Assembly: GCA_964600385.1 (NCBI GenBank)
Contig: CAZRJC010000010.1
Span: 14,349-78,348, forward strand
From: DMER64 sp964600385
Lineage (GTDB): Bacteria; Bacteroidota; Bacteroidia; Bacteroidales; UBA932
Direction: 5' to 3'
Length of the DNA: 64,000 nucleotides
The notes under the pieces are model-generated. The model did no database searches. It was not told the DNA's origin and worked only from the letters and a program-made list of their open reading frames with translations. The translations under genes were made by a program, and so were the position numbers. Positions within the stretch are counted from its first letter, which is position 1, and each line of letters begins with the position of its first letter. This document shows, one piece after another, positions 17,381 to 26,402 of this stretch.

Positions 17381-18162
17381 CAGTTCTTTATTTCTATTCT
17401 ATATATTTTTGGCCAGTACTTTCCGGTGACCCAGATACGTTTTGTGATGGGATCGTAGGCAATCCCGTTGAGCACATCGGTAGAGGGTATACGTAAAGAA
17501 CCAGGTAAAATTCCTTTAAGATTAATGACTCCCGTTACATTTCCGTTGGCAGGGTCAATACGCACAATCAGGTCCGATGTGTAAATATTGGCCCATATTT
17601 CTCCTTCTATATATTCAAGTTCGTTCAGATAATTCACTTCCTTACCATCCATGCGTACGGTAATGGAACGTATGTCGGTAAGCGTGTTCGGGTCCATAAA
17701 ATAAAGTTTGGCAGACCCGTCGCTCATGATCAGCTCACTGCCGTTGGTTGTAAGGCCCCACCCTTCGCGTCGGTAGCTGCGCGTTCCCAGTACCTGGAAT
17801 GTTTCGGGATCGTAGATGAAACAGGTGTTTTCCTCCCAGGTAAGCTGATAAATGCAACCGTTTAAAAGACAGGCTCCCTCGCCGAAATAACGCTTGTCCA
17901 GCGAATGGGATTTATTAATGCGGCCCGTGGCAGGATCTACCTTGGCCAGCAAAGAACGTCCGTATTGACCGGTGCTTTCGTAAAAGTATCCGTTATGAAA
18001 GAAAAAGCCTTGTGTATAGGAAGTAATGTTATGAGGTAAAACCTCAGCCACTTTATACGAATATTTTCGCGTCACCGCCACGGCGGGCGTGTCGGCCGAA
18101 AGGCAGGCGAGCAGGATGACCGTTGCTGTGAGTATTCGTATATTCAGTGGTTGTTTCATCAT
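17380..18162 (-). CDS. Glutaminyl-peptide cyclotransferase (plant/bacterial QC type)
   Basis: This 260-residue exported protein starts with a signal peptide ('ILTATVILLACLSADTPAVA'). It has the five-bladed propeller motifs of the family: 'HNITSYTQGFFFHNGYFYESTGQYGRS' split over residues 44-70, 'REGWGLTTNG', 'MSDGSAKLYF', 'LNELEYIEGEIWANIY' and 'VLNGIAYDP'. It cyclises N-terminal glutamine to pyroglutamate on exported proteins, which in Bacteroidota often have Gln after signal cleavage. Its start overlaps the pyrG stop by 4 bases and its stop codon touches the TPP riboswitch. Confidence 0.9.
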   Translation of the reverse strand: MMKQPLNIRILTATVILLACLSADTPAVAVTRKYSYKVAEVLPHNITSYTQGFFFHNGYFYESTGQYGRSLLAKVDPATGRINKSHSLDKRYFGEGACLLNGCIYQLTWEENTCFIYDPETFQVLGTRSYRREGWGLTTNGSELIMSDGSAKLYFMDPNTLTDIRSITVRMDGKEVNYLNELEYIEGEIWANIYTSDLIVRIDPANGNVTGVINLKGILPGSLRIPSTDVLNGIAYDPITKRIWVTGKYWPKIYRIEIKN

Positions 18163-19778
18163 TTGTTTTCAAGTGAGTGTTGCAATGCAGCAGCAACAAA
18201 ATCACGGAAAACCGGGCTGGGGTTCTCGGGCGTGCTCTTAAGCTCGGGATGGAACTGCACTCCCAGGAAGAACGGATGCGAAGGAATTTCCATGATCTCT
18301 ACAAGTCCCGTTTCGGGATTGATTCCGCTGATTTTCATGCCGGCATTTTCAAACACGGAGCGGTAAGAATCATTGAATTCATAGCGGTGTCTGTGACGTT
18401 CGGCAATCTGTGTTTGTTTGCCGTATATTTTGCTGGCAAGCGATCCTTTTTCGAGCTGGCATTTGTAAGCCCCCAGGCGCATGGTTCCTCCCTTTATGGT
18501 AAGGCGTTTCTGATCTTCCATAAGGTCAATGACCGGGTTGTCGGATTGGGTGTTTATCTCTGCGCTGGTGGCATCTTTAATGCCAATAACGTTACGGGCA
18601 AATTCTACGACGGCCATTTGCATGCCCAGACAGATTCCCAGGAACGGGATATTATTCTCACGGGCATAACGGCACGAGGCGATCTTTCCTTCCGTGCCAC
18701 GCGATCCGAAACCTGGCGCCACAAGAATACCATGCATTCCGGCGAGTTTTTCTGACACGTTTTCTTCGGTTATGGACTCGCTCTGGATAGGATGTACCCT
18801 GACTTTTACTTCATTGGCCGCACCGCCATGAATAAACGATTCAAGTATGGATTTGTAGGCATCCTGCAATTCTACGTATTTCCCCACGAGGGCAATATCA
18901 ATTTTGAAACGGGGTTTGTAAACCCTCTCCACGAACTGTTTCCATCCGTCAAGATTGGGCTCCGTGTCGTTCTTTATATTGAGAAAGCCGAGCAGGATTC
19001 CGTCAAGGTTCTGGCGCATGAGATTTAGCGGCACTTCGTAAATGCTGCGCTGGTCCATCGATTCTATGACTGCGTTGGGGCGCACATTGCAGAAGAGAGC
19101 AACCTTTTTACGCAGAGGTAACGGAAGCGGCCGTTCGCAACGGCAAACAATAATGTCGGGATTGACTCCTTCCTGTTGCAACTGCCTTACCGAGTGCTGA
19201 GACGGTTTTGTTTTCAGTTCTTTGGCTGCTGCCAGGTAAGGTACCAGTGTTAGGTGAATGACTGCGCAGTCCTCGTCGGGGAGTTCCCACTGAAGCTGAC
19301 GTACGGCTTCTATAAAGGGCAGCGATTCAATATCGCCCACTGTACCCCCTATCTCGGTAATTACAATATCGTATTTGCCGGTTTTTCCCAGCAAAAGCAT
19401 TCTGCGTTTGATTTCGTCCGTAATATGGGGAATGACCTGAACCGTCTTTCCCAGGTAGGCGCCTTCGCGTTCTTTATCAATAACGGTCTGATAGATTTTG
19501 CCTGTAGTCACGTTGCTGGCCCTGGTTGTATAGACGCCCAGGAAACGTTCGTAATGTCCCAGGTCAAGGTCAGTTTCTGCACCGTCTTCGGTTACATAAC
19601 ATTCACCGTGTTCATAGGGATTCAAAGTCCCCGGATCCACGTTTATATAAGGATCAAACTTCTGAATGGTAACCCGCAAGCCCCTGGCTTGCAGTAATTT
19701 AGCAAGAGAAGCGGCGATTGTGCCTTTCCCAAGCGAAGAGGCCACCCCACCGGTGACGAAAACATATTTTGTAGCCAT
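18159..19778 (-). CDS. pyrG: CTP synthase
   Basis: From the ATG at 19778 the protein has 539 residues, the normal length. The N-terminal synthetase domain starts 'MATKYVFVTGGVASSLGKGT' with the P-loop and has 'DPYINVDPGTLNPYEHGE'. The C-terminal class I glutamine amidotransferase has the nucleophile in 'GICLGMQ' and His/Glu in 'FHPEL'. It makes CTP from UTP, ATP and glutamine. The frame is open further upstream into the rnpB region, but the true start is clear from the family. A -7 box is 21 bases upstream. Confidence 0.97.
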   Translation of the reverse strand: MATKYVFVTGGVASSLGKGTIAASLAKLLQARGLRVTIQKFDPYINVDPGTLNPYEHGECYVTEDGAETDLDLGHYERFLGVYTTRASNVTTGKIYQTVIDKEREGAYLGKTVQVIPHITDEIKRRMLLLGKTGKYDIVITEIGGTVGDIESLPFIEAVRQLQWELPDEDCAVIHLTLVPYLAAAKELKTKPSQHSVRQLQQEGVNPDIIVCRCERPLPLPLRKKVALFCNVRPNAVIESMDQRSIYEVPLNLMRQNLDGILLGFLNIKNDTEPNLDGWKQFVERVYKPRFKIDIALVGKYVELQDAYKSILESFIHGGAANEVKVRVHPIQSESITEENVSEKLAGMHGILVAPGFGSRGTEGKIASCRYARENNIPFLGICLGMQMAVVEFARNVIGIKDATSAEINTQSDNPVIDLMEDQKRLTIKGGTMRLGAYKCQLEKGSLASKIYGKQTQIAERHRHRYEFNDSYRSVFENAGMKISGINPETGLVEIMEIPSHPFFLGVQFHPELKSTPENPSPVFRDFVAAALQHSLENK

Positions 19779-19798
19779 ATTAAACGATAAATAAAAAG

Positions 19799-19806
19799 CA
19801 AATGTA
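19799..19806 (-). promoter_or_regulatory. -7 box for pyrG
   Basis: On the minus strand TACATTTG matches TAnnTTTG, 20 bases before the pyrG ATG. It is only 11 bases from the opposite -7 box of rnpB. Confidence 0.6.
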
Positions 19807-19817
19807 CAGACTTTTTT

Positions 19818-19825
19818 TAACTTTG
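19818..19825 (+). promoter_or_regulatory. -7 box for rnpB
   Basis: TAACTTTG matches TAnnTTTG and ends 6 bases before the first base of the RNase P RNA P1 stem region, the expected distance to a transcription start. Confidence 0.7.
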
Positions 19826-19830
19826 CGCCC

Positions 19831-20159
19831 ACGGAGGGCTGTCCCATCGCTCTTTTCATTAAGAAAAGGGAGGAAAGTCCGGGCAGGAAAGGGCAGGGCC
19901 CTGTGGAAAGCACAGCTGGTTGTAAAGTCAGGGATCGCTTAACAGAAAAGAACCGCCCCGCAGTCTTCGGACACGGGGTAAGGGTGAAAAGGCGGGGTAA
20001 GAGCCCGCCGCTGCGGCCGGCGACGACCGTACGCGTAGGCACCGGTCCCCTGCAAGACCAAGTATATCGGCAATATTAGGGCTGCCCGCTCTATGCCGAG
20101 GGGTAGGTTGCTCAGATAAATGATGGGAGTTTCACAGAACCCGGCTTACAGGCCCTCCG
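19831..20159 (+). ncRNA. rnpB: RNase P RNA (bacterial type A-like), with terminator
   Basis: The catalytic RNA of RNase P, which trims tRNA 5' ends. The 5' CGGAGGGC (19832-19839) pairs with GCCCTCCG (20152-20159) as P1. The hallmark core GAGGAAAGTCCGGGC is at 19870-19884 and the matching 3' ACAGAACCCGGCTTACAG begins at 20134. The P1 3' arm is followed by seven T's (20160-20166), which serve as the terminator. The RNA lies between pyrG (divergent) and the receiver/ATP-domain gene (convergent, stop at 20165), leaving almost no spare sequence. Confidence 0.96.
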
Positions 20160-20164
20160 TTTTT

Positions 20165-23140
20165 TTACAAAGTCATTACGACTCCCTTGCCAATTTTTCC
20201 ATCGGCACAAATGACGAGTTCCTGTGGAAAAGAAACAGCCCTTACGAAATTACCTTCGTACCATGCAGGCATCGATTCAAGAAGTGTTTCGTTGAACAGG
20301 CCGTCTTCGCGGAACGGGTATATGGTAAGGTAGCCAATCCCAAGCGAAGTCAGATTATGAAAGAAATGGGTACCCTGGCTGGGATCAACCTGGAATTGTT
20401 TAAGTCCGCACTCCACAATGAGTCTCGCCTCGGAAATGTGATTCCAGTTGATGGGAATACCCAGCCACGGATCTGACGATCCCCACCGGCCGGGCCCAAC
20501 CAGGATATAAGTTTTATTTCCTGTCTTCATGGTAGCATTAAGAGCTTCCAGTTCGGCGGCTATTTTTCGTGTATATTGGCTGTCAAAGGTTTGTGAGCGG
20601 ACATATATAATATCGCTTATTCCGGAAATTACTCCGGGTCCCAGGGCTTTCCGGGCATATATGACGGTATCGGGGGAATCCGGCTTGACAGTCTCCCAAT
20701 TGAAACCGGATTTTTCACCGTAATCGGTAATAGGACGCACCTGAAGCAGATTAAAAATAATTTCCTGTCCGTGAGGCACATCCATATTCACTGCAAATTC
20801 TATTTCTACATGGCACCTCATTTCCTGCCAGCATATCTCCAGCAAACGGGTAAGTATGGGAGCCAGTGGCATGGTATCATATTCCAGAATGTGAGCAAAC
20901 GTGATGATTTTGCTTCCCTTGCCGTTAGCTCCGGGTATAAGCCGCTCATTCTGCATATCCCACGTTGAGGCGACATACTGAATGTTCCGGAACGACGAGG
21001 CGTCACTTATGCTCAGCTTTTCTATATTTATGCCATCATCAATGGAGGTTTTGAATTTCTCGGGCCTCAGATTAAGCGCATACATTAAATTCTGGGTTTC
21101 ACTCAGCGCAGACTGGAGTGACGAGGTCTGAAGGACGTTTTTCGGGTACCTGGGCGAGAAGCGCAGCGTCCGGCCTCCTTCCACCACCAGTTTGCCCAGA
21201 CCATAGGCTATCTCCACTATGCCATCTCCGGGTTTCTCATGTCCTACGGGATAGTAATTAACCGAGCGGGCAGATCCCGAGAATGTGGGAAAGAAAAAGC
21301 CGTTATCCTCAGATCCGCAAAGGCTTTGGATGACTATGGCCATTTTTTCTTCACTCAGAAGGTTGGCGGTCGTCTGTATGTAATTTCGGCTGGCTGCAAA
21401 GAAAACCGAAGCATACACGCTCTTTATGGCTTTGCTCAGCATCCTCAACATTTGGTCTTTGTTCTCTGTAAGCGGGATCATATATGTGGAATAGATCCCG
21501 GCAAAAGGCTGGAAAATAGAATCTTCCAGTTTGGAGCTTGAACGCACGGCCAGCGGCGTATGTACTTTTTCCAGGAAAACTAGAAGCTGTTGTTCCACTT
21601 CCATGGGCAAACGTGAGCTTACGAACTCAGAAAGTATTTCCTCATCGGTGATACCTTCTGTGTTAACCACGTACTTGAGACCGTTATCAACCATAAAGGC
21701 ATCGAAATAATCGGCAGCAATAACTACAGTTTGCGGAATGGTAATGCGTACCCCCGGAAAATCGGCGGCGGGATTGTACTGTTGCAGTAACCGATTAAGA
21801 AAAGCCAGGCCGCGGGCTTTTCCGCCGAGGGAACCCTCGCCTATCCTGGCAAAACGTATGTACCGATTGTAGGTTTCGGGATCGAATCTGGCTATAACGC
21901 CCTGCCCGTTAAGTATTCGGAATTCTTTAATAAGGCCAATTATGTATTCCCTTAGTTGGGCCACGTGCTCAAAATCATTACTGCGCGCATCCCGGATAGG
22001 TTTGGCAAGAGAGAACAGTCCCCTGGAATAAAGCCATTTGGATAATCGGTTTCGTGATGTGTGATACAACAGTTCACTGGCCGGTATTTCTTTAATAAGT
22101 CTCTGCAATTCACGCAGGTTTTTTGCCCGGGCTATAACTTCTCCGCTTTCACGGCTTCTGACTACAAAATCGCCAAAAGCAAATTCCTCTCCAATGTATT
22201 CACTCAGTTCAATAAGCAAGGCCTTGGAGTCCTTAAGAATAAAACCGACACCCAAATCGTCCGCCACGGTTTTCATACTCTGCTGGGAAGACTGTAACAG
22301 TATGGGCATCTGAGGGTCGTCATCACGAATCATCCGGCACAAGTCAATACCCGCATCGAGCTTTTCAGTATCTGACGGATCGTTTTTATGTAAAACAAAA
22401 CCTACATCGGATATCACACCCAGCAGTCTGTCTTTATACCGGTTGTATATGGCAACGGCATCTTCGTAATTGGTGGCCAGAAAGATTTTTGGACGTGCCC
22501 GTTTGCGCATCTTCTGCTGTTGCTCGTTAAGCGTCTCTTTAAGGAACTCGGCACTCTGCTTGAGTACCAGCTTATAAATGGCCGGAAGATAGGTGGAATA
22601 ATACCGTATGGAATCTTCCACCAACAGAATACACTGAACGCCGGATTTGATGATATCTGTTTCTGCGTTCATTTTGTCTTCAATGAGCTTGACAATGGCC
22701 AGAATAAGGTCCGCATTGCCGTGCCAGCTGAAAATGTAATCAATTGCCGAACAGTCTTCGTGTTCAATGCGGTTTTTCAGCTCTCTGGAATAATTGGTTA
22801 GCAGTACAACCGGGGTTATAGAACCGCTGGCACGCAAATCCCGGGCAAAAGTAAACACGTCTATATCGCCCACGTTGAACATGCAGATAATCAGGTCATA
22901 GTCGTTTTCGTTCCCGAGCATTGCAAGGGCCTCTTTGGTGGTGGTAACCCACGAGAAAGAAGGCGGGTTACTGATGTTCAACTCGTTGTATTCTTTATAG
23001 ATCTGGATATCAATCTGCCCGTCTTCTTCCAGAATATAGGCATCGTAACTGCTGCAGATCATAAGGATCTTCCGAATCCGTTTCTCCATTAACTGAGTGT
23101 AATCCGGATTAACCAATCCTGTCAACGTGTTTTTTTGCAC
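20165..23140 (-). CDS. Receiver-domain plus PEP-synthase-type ATP-binding domain protein
   Basis: The 991-residue protein starts with a degenerate receiver-like domain (about 22-155; 'ILMICSSYDAY', no acidic phosphoacceptor). A second receiver domain (about 168-310) keeps 'LLVEDS', Asp245 in 'VISDVGF' and Lys303 in 'ILKDS'. From about 430 it has the nucleotide-binding domain of PEP synthase/PPDK: 'GEGSLGGKARGL', 'LAVRSSSKLEDSIFQPFAGIYST' and 'LLQVRPI' near 800. The phosphohistidine swivel and PEP/pyruvate barrel domains are missing; a roughly 180-residue unique end follows. It is often annotated as PEP synthase in Bacteroidota but cannot run that full reaction. The start is GTG; an ATG 17 codons in is the alternative. 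Confidence 0.8.
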   Translation of the reverse strand: MQKNTLTGLVNPDYTQLMEKRIRKILMICSSYDAYILEEDGQIDIQIYKEYNELNISNPPSFSWVTTTKEALAMLGNENDYDLIICMFNVGDIDVFTFARDLRASGSITPVVLLTNYSRELKNRIEHEDCSAIDYIFSWHGNADLILAIVKLIEDKMNAETDIIKSGVQCILLVEDSIRYYSTYLPAIYKLVLKQSAEFLKETLNEQQQKMRKRARPKIFLATNYEDAVAIYNRYKDRLLGVISDVGFVLHKNDPSDTEKLDAGIDLCRMIRDDDPQMPILLQSSQQSMKTVADDLGVGFILKDSKALLIELSEYIGEEFAFGDFVVRSRESGEVIARAKNLRELQRLIKEIPASELLYHTSRNRLSKWLYSRGLFSLAKPIRDARSNDFEHVAQLREYIIGLIKEFRILNGQGVIARFDPETYNRYIRFARIGEGSLGGKARGLAFLNRLLQQYNPAADFPGVRITIPQTVVIAADYFDAFMVDNGLKYVVNTEGITDEEILSEFVSSRLPMEVEQQLLVFLEKVHTPLAVRSSSKLEDSIFQPFAGIYSTYMIPLTENKDQMLRMLSKAIKSVYASVFFAASRNYIQTTANLLSEEKMAIVIQSLCGSEDNGFFFPTFSGSARSVNYYPVGHEKPGDGIVEIAYGLGKLVVEGGRTLRFSPRYPKNVLQTSSLQSALSETQNLMYALNLRPEKFKTSIDDGINIEKLSISDASSFRNIQYVASTWDMQNERLIPGANGKGSKIITFAHILEYDTMPLAPILTRLLEICWQEMRCHVEIEFAVNMDVPHGQEIIFNLLQVRPITDYGEKSGFNWETVKPDSPDTVIYARKALGPGVISGISDIIYVRSQTFDSQYTRKIAAELEALNATMKTGNKTYILVGPGRWGSSDPWLGIPINWNHISEARLIVECGLKQFQVDPSQGTHFFHNLTSLGIGYLTIYPFREDGLFNETLLESMPAWYEGNFVRAVSFPQELVICADGKIGKGVVMTL

Positions 23141-23152
23141 CTGCGTCTTGTA

Positions 23153-23341
23153 TTAAAATAAGCGGGGATGATCTTCTTCTATTTTTTTGAGGATGGTACT
23201 GATTATGGCTTCGCGGTACATCCTCGAACGGACCTTTATCTTATATTTCTCGCAAAAGAAATCAATTACAGCCATTTCACGGTCATTAAAACTCACCACG
23301 GTCTTATGGATGCGGGGAGGAAGTTTTTCTTTGAATGCCAT
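23153..23341 (-). CDS. 62-residue ribbon-helix-helix-like protein
   Basis: The protein 'MAFKEKLPPRIHKTVVSFND' continues with 'REMAVIDFFCEKYKI' and 'REAIISTILKKIEEDHPRLF'. A short beta stretch followed by two helices, with Arg-rich turns, fits a ribbon-helix-helix DNA-binding fold, but the family is not named with certainty. The start codon overlaps the stop of the upstream lipoprotein gene (TAATG), and the next gene begins 12 bases downstream, so it is translated as part of the operon. Confidence 0.65.
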   Translation of the reverse strand: MAFKEKLPPRIHKTVVSFNDREMAVIDFFCEKYKIKVRSRMYREAIISTILKKIEEDHPRLF

Positions 23342-24306
23342 TATTGGTAGATGGGTGTCTGGAATCGTTTTTTCTCTGCAGAGCGTTCTTCCAGGAGGTT
23401 TTTATAATAGGATATTTCGGACATGGGGTATGCTTTGGCTGCGTAATCGAGCCACTTTATTGCCAGGTCTATGCTTCCCGCCATTTCGCACGAAACGGCC
23501 AGGTTGAAAGCAGCACATGAAATACTGCCCGAATCGGGTGAATTCAGGAGTTCCATCCAGATATCACGGGCTTGTTCCCATTCAAAAGCCTCTGCAAGTT
23601 CAAAGGCTTTTCTCCATGTGGGATGCTCATAGGTAAAAATCACCCTGTCCTGGGTTTCCCACTGATCCGAGAAAGCCTCGGCCAATCCCTGTCCAATATA
23701 GACAGAAGCGTTTTTCAGGTCTTCAAAAGCAGTTGTGGGAATAGTCAGTGTTTTACGCGATCTGGTTACCCAGAGTTCCCAGGCAACCGTATCGCATACC
23801 GGGAAATTCCGGATATACTCGATTTTGGATGCATCATATACACGAACTCTTCCACGGAAGGGAACGAAAAGCAGCTGCCTTTTGAAATCTTCTGTATCAC
23901 CGGCAACGTCCAATGCGTCAAAACTTCCGATGGAAACACTATCAACCAGGAAGACCAGGTCGGATTCTGTTTCAATGGCTAACTGTTGAGCATAGGCAGG
24001 GAGTTCTGCAAAACCGGGTTCCAGCGAATCTGTTTTATGGCTGAAAAGAGGAACCGAGCCTTTGGGTTGCCCGGCCACTTCCGCCAGTTTTTCTGCAAAC
24101 GATTCGGCAAACGTACGTGTAAGCGTGGAATCGGTCACCAGAACCGAATCATATTCCGGAATAAAGACCGCCATCTGCTTTCCCATGATCTCGAGTGGTG
24201 CTTTGGCTGGCAGTTTTACATCTACTTCCAGTATGTTGATTACCGGGCCGCATGCTGCTGCAAGTAGTAATCCGGCCATAAAGATCGAAAAGCGAAGCGT
24301 TCTCAT
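23341..24306 (-). CDS. DUF6340-like lipoprotein with TPR-like end
   Basis: From the ATG at 24306 the protein has 321 residues. The N-terminus 'MRTLRFSIFMAGLLLAAACG' is a lipoprotein signal with the lipobox ending at Cys19. The middle is a mixed alpha/beta domain typical of DUF6340 ('VAVFIPEYDSVL'-like start, 'LVFLVDSVSIGSFDAL'). The last third has TPR-like helices ('AFELAEAFEWEQARDIWMELL', 'AAFNLAVSCEMAGSIDLAIKWLDYAAKAYP'). It is anchored in the inner face of the outer membrane or the periplasmic membrane surface. Function unknown. Confidence 0.7.
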   Translation of the reverse strand: MRTLRFSIFMAGLLLAAACGPVINILEVDVKLPAKAPLEIMGKQMAVFIPEYDSVLVTDSTLTRTFAESFAEKLAEVAGQPKGSVPLFSHKTDSLEPGFAELPAYAQQLAIETESDLVFLVDSVSIGSFDALDVAGDTEDFKRQLLFVPFRGRVRVYDASKIEYIRNFPVCDTVAWELWVTRSRKTLTIPTTAFEDLKNASVYIGQGLAEAFSDQWETQDRVIFTYEHPTWRKAFELAEAFEWEQARDIWMELLNSPDSGSISCAAFNLAVSCEMAGSIDLAIKWLDYAAKAYPMSEISYYKNLLEERSAEKKRFQTPIYQ

Positions 24307-24328
24307 ATTATGCTGTTTATAAGTTATT

Positions 24329-25075
24329 TCAGGTATGCATTCCACCGCAGACAGGAATAACCTGCCCACTCACGTAGGAGGACATCTCGGAAGCTAAAAA
24401 TACACATACATTCCCAATGTCTTCGGGTGTTCCGCCGCGGCGCAGGGGAATGGTCTCCAGCCAGCCTTTGCGTACTTCTTCAGAAAGCTGGTCGGTCATG
24501 TCGCTGACTATAAATCCGGGGGCAACGGCATTGGCCCGAATTCCCCTGGGGCCCAATTCTTTGGCAATTGATTTGGTCAATGCCACCATACCGGCTTTGG
24601 AAGCCGAGTAGTTTGTCTGTCCTGCATTGCCCGATAAACCAACCACCGAGCTCATGTTAATGATGCTTCCGCTCCTCTGTTTCATCATAACGGGCGATAC
24701 GGCGTGTATGAAATTGAATGCCGATTTCAGGTTCACGTTAATGACCATGTCCCATTGAGCTTCAGTCATTCTGAGCATGAGGTTGTCTTTGGTGATACCG
24801 GCATTATTAACCAAAATATCAATCGCTCCAAATTCTTTGACAACTTCGGCAACAACACGGTGAGTTTCTTCAAAGGAAGCCGCATTGGACGCATAAGCCT
24901 TGACTTTGACACCATAGGATTCCAGTAACGCCACGGTCTCCATGGCTTTCTCGTCTATGTTAAGGTCTGTAAAGGCAATGTTGGCGCCCTGTTTAGCCAT
25001 GGATACCGCTACAGCTTTACCAATTCCACGGGCAGCGCCCGTAATAAGTGCAGTTTTGTCTTTAAGTAAATTCAT
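24329..25075 (-). CDS. fabG: 3-oxoacyl-[ACP] reductase
   Basis: This 248-residue short-chain dehydrogenase has the NADPH-binding 'TALITGAARGIGKAVA' (about 9-24), 'LVNNAGITKDNLMLRM' with the FabG-typical KDNLMLRM, catalytic Ser in 'INMSSVVGLSGN', and YxxxK in 'NYSASKAGMVALTKS'. It reduces 3-oxoacyl-ACP in fatty acid synthesis. The start ATG at 25075 is chosen over a GTG three codons earlier, as it gives the family start and lies 5 bases after the rimO stop. Confidence 0.92.
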   Translation of the reverse strand: MNLLKDKTALITGAARGIGKAVAVSMAKQGANIAFTDLNIDEKAMETVALLESYGVKVKAYASNAASFEETHRVVAEVVKEFGAIDILVNNAGITKDNLMLRMTEAQWDMVINVNLKSAFNFIHAVSPVMMKQRSGSIINMSSVVGLSGNAGQTNYSASKAGMVALTKSIAKELGPRGIRANAVAPGFIVSDMTDQLSEEVRKGWLETIPLRRGGTPEDIGNVCVFLASEMSSYVSGQVIPVCGGMHT

Positions 25076-25080
25076 GATAA

Positions 25081-26400
25081 TCACTTTATTTTTGCATACA
25101 GGTCGTATTCGTTCGCTCCCACAATCTCGGCCTCGGCGAATACGCCTTCCTGCAAATTTACTGAATTTTCAATAATAACCTGACCGTCTACCTCGGGAGC
25201 TTCATACATTGTGCGTCCCAGAGCTACAGTTCCACCACCCTCTTCGTCGGTGGAGAGGACACTGTCCACTAATACCCTGTATGTTTTCCCAACGCGGGAA
25301 AGATTGCATTTGTAGGATATGTCCTGTTGCAGTTCCATCAGGCGTTTATAACGCGATGCTTTAACTTTTTCTGTTATGCGGTCTTCCAGGTTCATGGCTC
25401 CATAGGTGCCTTCTTCCTGGGAGTACATAAAAGCGCCCATGCGTTCAAAGCGGGCTTCAGCCACAAAATCAAGCAATTCGTTGAATGCGGCGCTGTCTTC
25501 TCCCGGATGTCCAACCATAAAGGTGGTACGCAGGCATATTCCGGGAACCTGTGTACGGAACTTTTCAATAAGCTCGCGGGTCTGGGCTCCGGTAGTATTA
25601 CGGCGCATGGCCGAGAGTACTTTGTCGGAAACATGTTGCAGCGGAATATCTACGTATTGGCAGATCTTTGGTTCCTGAGCCATTAGTGATAGCACATCCA
25701 CAGGGAAACCCTGCGGGTAGGTATAGAGTAAACGGATCCACTCAATGCCGTCTATCCGGCACAACGATTCCATTAACGGGGCAAGTTCTCTTTTTTGGGT
25801 CAGGTCCAGGCCGTAGTAACTGGTATCCTGTGCCACCAGAATAAGTTCCCGGACTCCTTCCCCCGCCAGGTTGCGGGCCTCGGCAATCAATTGGTCTGCC
25901 GGACGGGAAACATGACGGCCACGGATAAGTGGAATAGCGCAATAAGCACATCCTCTGTCACATCCTTCGCTCAACTTCAGGTAGGCATAATGCCCCGGGG
26001 TAGATAAAAGACGTTCCGTCTGAAGTCTCGGATCAAAACTTACTCCTATGGCCCGTGCTACTTCCGGAATATCGTTTACCCCAAAGAAAGCGTCCACCTG
26101 GGGCATTTCATCGCCGAGCTCTGTGGGATAACGACCGGAAAGGCATCCCATTACGAATACCTTTCCAATCTGTTGTTTCTTTTTGGCTTCCAGTGCCTCG
26201 AGGATACATTCAATCGATTCCATTTTGGCATCGTGAATGAAGCCGCATGTATTGATGACCAGAACATCCAGCGGGTATTCCTCTTCCGGGGCATCGGGAA
26301 TTACCTGCCAGCCGCCCGCGAGCAACTGGCGCATGAGGTGTTCGCTGTCCACCCTGTTCTTGGAGCAACCCAATGTCAGGACAGATACCTTACCCGGCAT
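25081..26400 (-). CDS. rimO: Ribosomal protein S12 methylthiotransferase
   Basis: The 439-residue protein has the three MiaB/RimO parts: an N-terminal UPF0004 domain ('LTLGCSKNRVDSE'; further Cys in 'VINTCGFIHDAK' and 'VMGCLSGRYP' bind a second cluster), a radical SAM core with CxxxCxxC in 'EGCDRGCAYCAIP', and a C-terminal TRAM domain ending 'YDLYAKIK'. The S-K-N-R after the first Cys and the length are RimO-like rather than MiaB-like. It adds a methylthio group to Asp of ribosomal protein S12. The gene lies 2 bases after the DUF5606 gene. Confidence 0.94.
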   Translation of the reverse strand: MPGKVSVLTLGCSKNRVDSEHLMRQLLAGGWQVIPDAPEEEYPLDVLVINTCGFIHDAKMESIECILEALEAKKKQQIGKVFVMGCLSGRYPTELGDEMPQVDAFFGVNDIPEVARAIGVSFDPRLQTERLLSTPGHYAYLKLSEGCDRGCAYCAIPLIRGRHVSRPADQLIAEARNLAGEGVRELILVAQDTSYYGLDLTQKRELAPLMESLCRIDGIEWIRLLYTYPQGFPVDVLSLMAQEPKICQYVDIPLQHVSDKVLSAMRRNTTGAQTRELIEKFRTQVPGICLRTTFMVGHPGEDSAAFNELLDFVAEARFERMGAFMYSQEEGTYGAMNLEDRITEKVKASRYKRLMELQQDISYKCNLSRVGKTYRVLVDSVLSTDEEGGGTVALGRTMYEAPEVDGQVIIENSVNLQEGVFAEAEIVGANEYDLYAKIK

Positions 26401-26402
26401 GA

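Noticed and set aside
19779..20042. Long N-terminal extension of CTP synthase
   Set aside because: The region is the rnpB RNA and the two divergent promoters; family length and start motif set the start at 19778.
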